This document shows, one piece after another, positions 62,509-64,000 of a stretch of DNA of 64,000 nt (its first letter is position 1; every line of letters starts with the position of its first letter). The position numbers and the translations under genes were made by a program. Source of the DNA: Siderastrea siderea (taxonomy: Eukaryota > Cnidaria > Anthozoa > Scleractinia > Rhizangiidae); NCBI GenBank assembly GCA_964030785.1, contig OZ034968.1, positions 51,033,230 to 51,097,229 of the forward strand. Direction: 5' to 3'. The notes beneath the pieces were generated by a model. That model was given only the letters and a program-made list of their open reading frames with translations, was not told the origin of the DNA and did no database searches.

Positions 62509-64000
62509 GTTAATGATGCCAAACGAAAGGTAATTCTGTCTGAAAATATCCGTAAAAAGAACATGCAAATTTGGTACACCGAAATCTGACACAAAATGTG
62601 TTTTGATTACAGTACTCATTTTTTACCTTGGCAGCGTAACTTAGCGATTCTCACTCAACATTAATTTATTTCTCAAGAGAACTTGTATTTTGTCAGCTAC
62701 TCGAATTATAAATTGATGTGTTGCTGTTTCGTCAAGATAATGAAGCAGAATTCGTCATAAATAAAATTTATGATGATATGCATGCACAATAGCATTTGAC
62801 ATGCGACGTAACTTCTGCTCATATACGTGAATTTACCAGAAAACGCAAGTAACCAGCGAAATTTGGATTCTTAAACTATAGTTTAGCTAATTTTTCGCTT
62901 TAAACAAGAAATAGAAATATTTCCAGGGGGTGTAGGAAAAAATTGGAATTTCCGGGCGGGGGGAGGGGTATTATAATAGTTTGTGGGCCGTTTTTGGAAA
63001 ATCCAGAGGGGAGGGGGGGTCATTTGAAAAGTCCCTTCCGTGGGTGGGGTATGGATATTTTCTGGAACCACACATTTGAACTTTGTCTTGAATTTTGATT
63101 TAAGGCACTCTTGGGAGTAAAAGGGTTAAGACTCTCGAGAGAAGTGCACAAGAGAAGATTAAAGTGCTAACATGCAAGGCGCGGAGCACTTACTTGTAAG
63201 CCTTATATGCCTGTAAGGCATGTGAGGTGAGAAAAAACGACTGTCTGCTTTCCATACATTAAATTCGTTCTGACCAGGAGTCCAAATATGGCAGAAATTA
63301 TTTCCTCACCTCAAAAATTCTTTCACAACTCTGTCTAAGATAATTTGATCCCTAAATTTCATACTCTACAATTCTTGGTTTATGCGGGTAAACATAGAAG
63401 AGAGTCAATAGCCGTGGGTATTGGTGAGTTTGCGCTGATCTTTAGCAAAGCTGATACAGCTTGCAAGATGTAGAAGGGTTTCTGTTGGAACACAATTTTG
63501 TCGGATGAAACCGACAACTCCAAAAAACCCATCTCATCGGTATAATTATTATGAACTTGCAAATTCCAAATGACCAGCTCCCAGTTGGCTTGACAGCTGA
63601 GTTGATAACCAAAGAGCACTGCAATGGTATTGCAGGGTCATGAGTTCATGTAAATCCCATTGAAGGTAAAGTTTTTGCAGTAGTTTCATATTTCACTTTC
63701 ACAAGTTAGTTTTATTGTAATATTTGCTAAAGGTCTAAAAATTACAAAATGTTGTCCTCTGGATGTGATTGTAAGTGTTTTCTTTTGCCCGTAAATTTAT
63801 TTCAGAGCTTATAAAAAACAAGGAAATCCAGGCAGGAGGGGGATGTTTGGTCTTAGAAATCCAGGCAGGAGGAAGGGATCTAGTGGTCCAAGAAATCCAG
63901 GTGGAAGGGGGGTCAAAAACTCTTCCCATCTGTTGGGAGGGGGGGGTCTGGAATAAGCCAATCATGGGGTCAGTTTAATTTGTGATGTTTTCCTGTTCAT
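62509..64000. other. ALDH18A1 intron 2, right end of window
   Basis: Contains T/G-rich low-complexity patches (62930-63060 and 63830-63950, with repeated AATCCAGGCAGGAGG-like units). No ALDH18A1 exon 3 was found before the window ends. Confidence 0.5.

Noticed and set aside
62223..62594. 123-codon minus frame in the GGCCATGGCCC element
   Set aside because: Half of it is the palindromic terminal repeat (PWPGPWPTLWPT) and no domain is recognisable.

Overview
The window is nuclear DNA from an animal, most likely an anthozoan cnidarian (stony coral or close relative). It is AT-rich, its genes have short exons in long introns, and more than a dozen kinds of interspersed repeat fill the introns and gaps. 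The species call is inference from gene similarity and repeat style. I predicted all exon borders by hand from GT-AG sites, reading-frame continuity and recalled animal homologues; no alignment was run.

Layout, left to right. (1) 808-3874, +: last three visible exons of allantoicase (ALLC). (2) 5894-36559, -: a complete 21-exon DEAD-box helicase DDX41 of 616 codons, tail to tail with ALLC, with introns holding most of the mobile DNA. (3) 36700-38733, +: an intronless, complete vezatin (VEZT), head to head with DDX41 with only 140 bp between start codons. (4) 41371-48675, -: a seven-exon coiled-coil gene that best fits CCDC172. (5) 54733-56127, -: an intronless SH2 plus C1 gene, chimaerin-like at its N-terminus but with no RhoGAP domain and an unusual Cys-rich C-terminal module. 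(6) 56636-58396 and beyond, +: the first two exons of mitochondrial delta-1-pyrroline-5-carboxylate synthase (ALDH18A1), head to head with the SH2-C1 gene.

The genes do not form one pathway. They are purine catabolism (ALLC), RNA helicase and splicing or nucleic-acid sensing (DDX41), cell junction (VEZT), probable sperm or ciliary coiled coil (CCDC172), lipid or phosphotyrosine signalling (SH2-C1) and proline synthesis (ALDH18A1). Two, possibly three, divergent gene pairs share short promoters.

Mobile DNA is the dominant feature. It includes a 1.76-kb palindrome built from the 5' half of an integrase-type transposon; a 2.4-kb element with ~400-bp inverted arms and 8-bp target duplications; Penelope-like reverse-transcriptase remains; L1-like fragments; tRNA-derived SINEs; a Tc1/mariner-type non-autonomous element; several fold-back MITEs; and a BamHI-site satellite. 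The most interesting signals are hammerhead-ribozyme-like motifs (42278-42324 minus, with related copies at 42472, 43060 and 4852), probably left by Penelope-like elements. The integrase-type transposon remnants and the SH2-C1 fusion come next.
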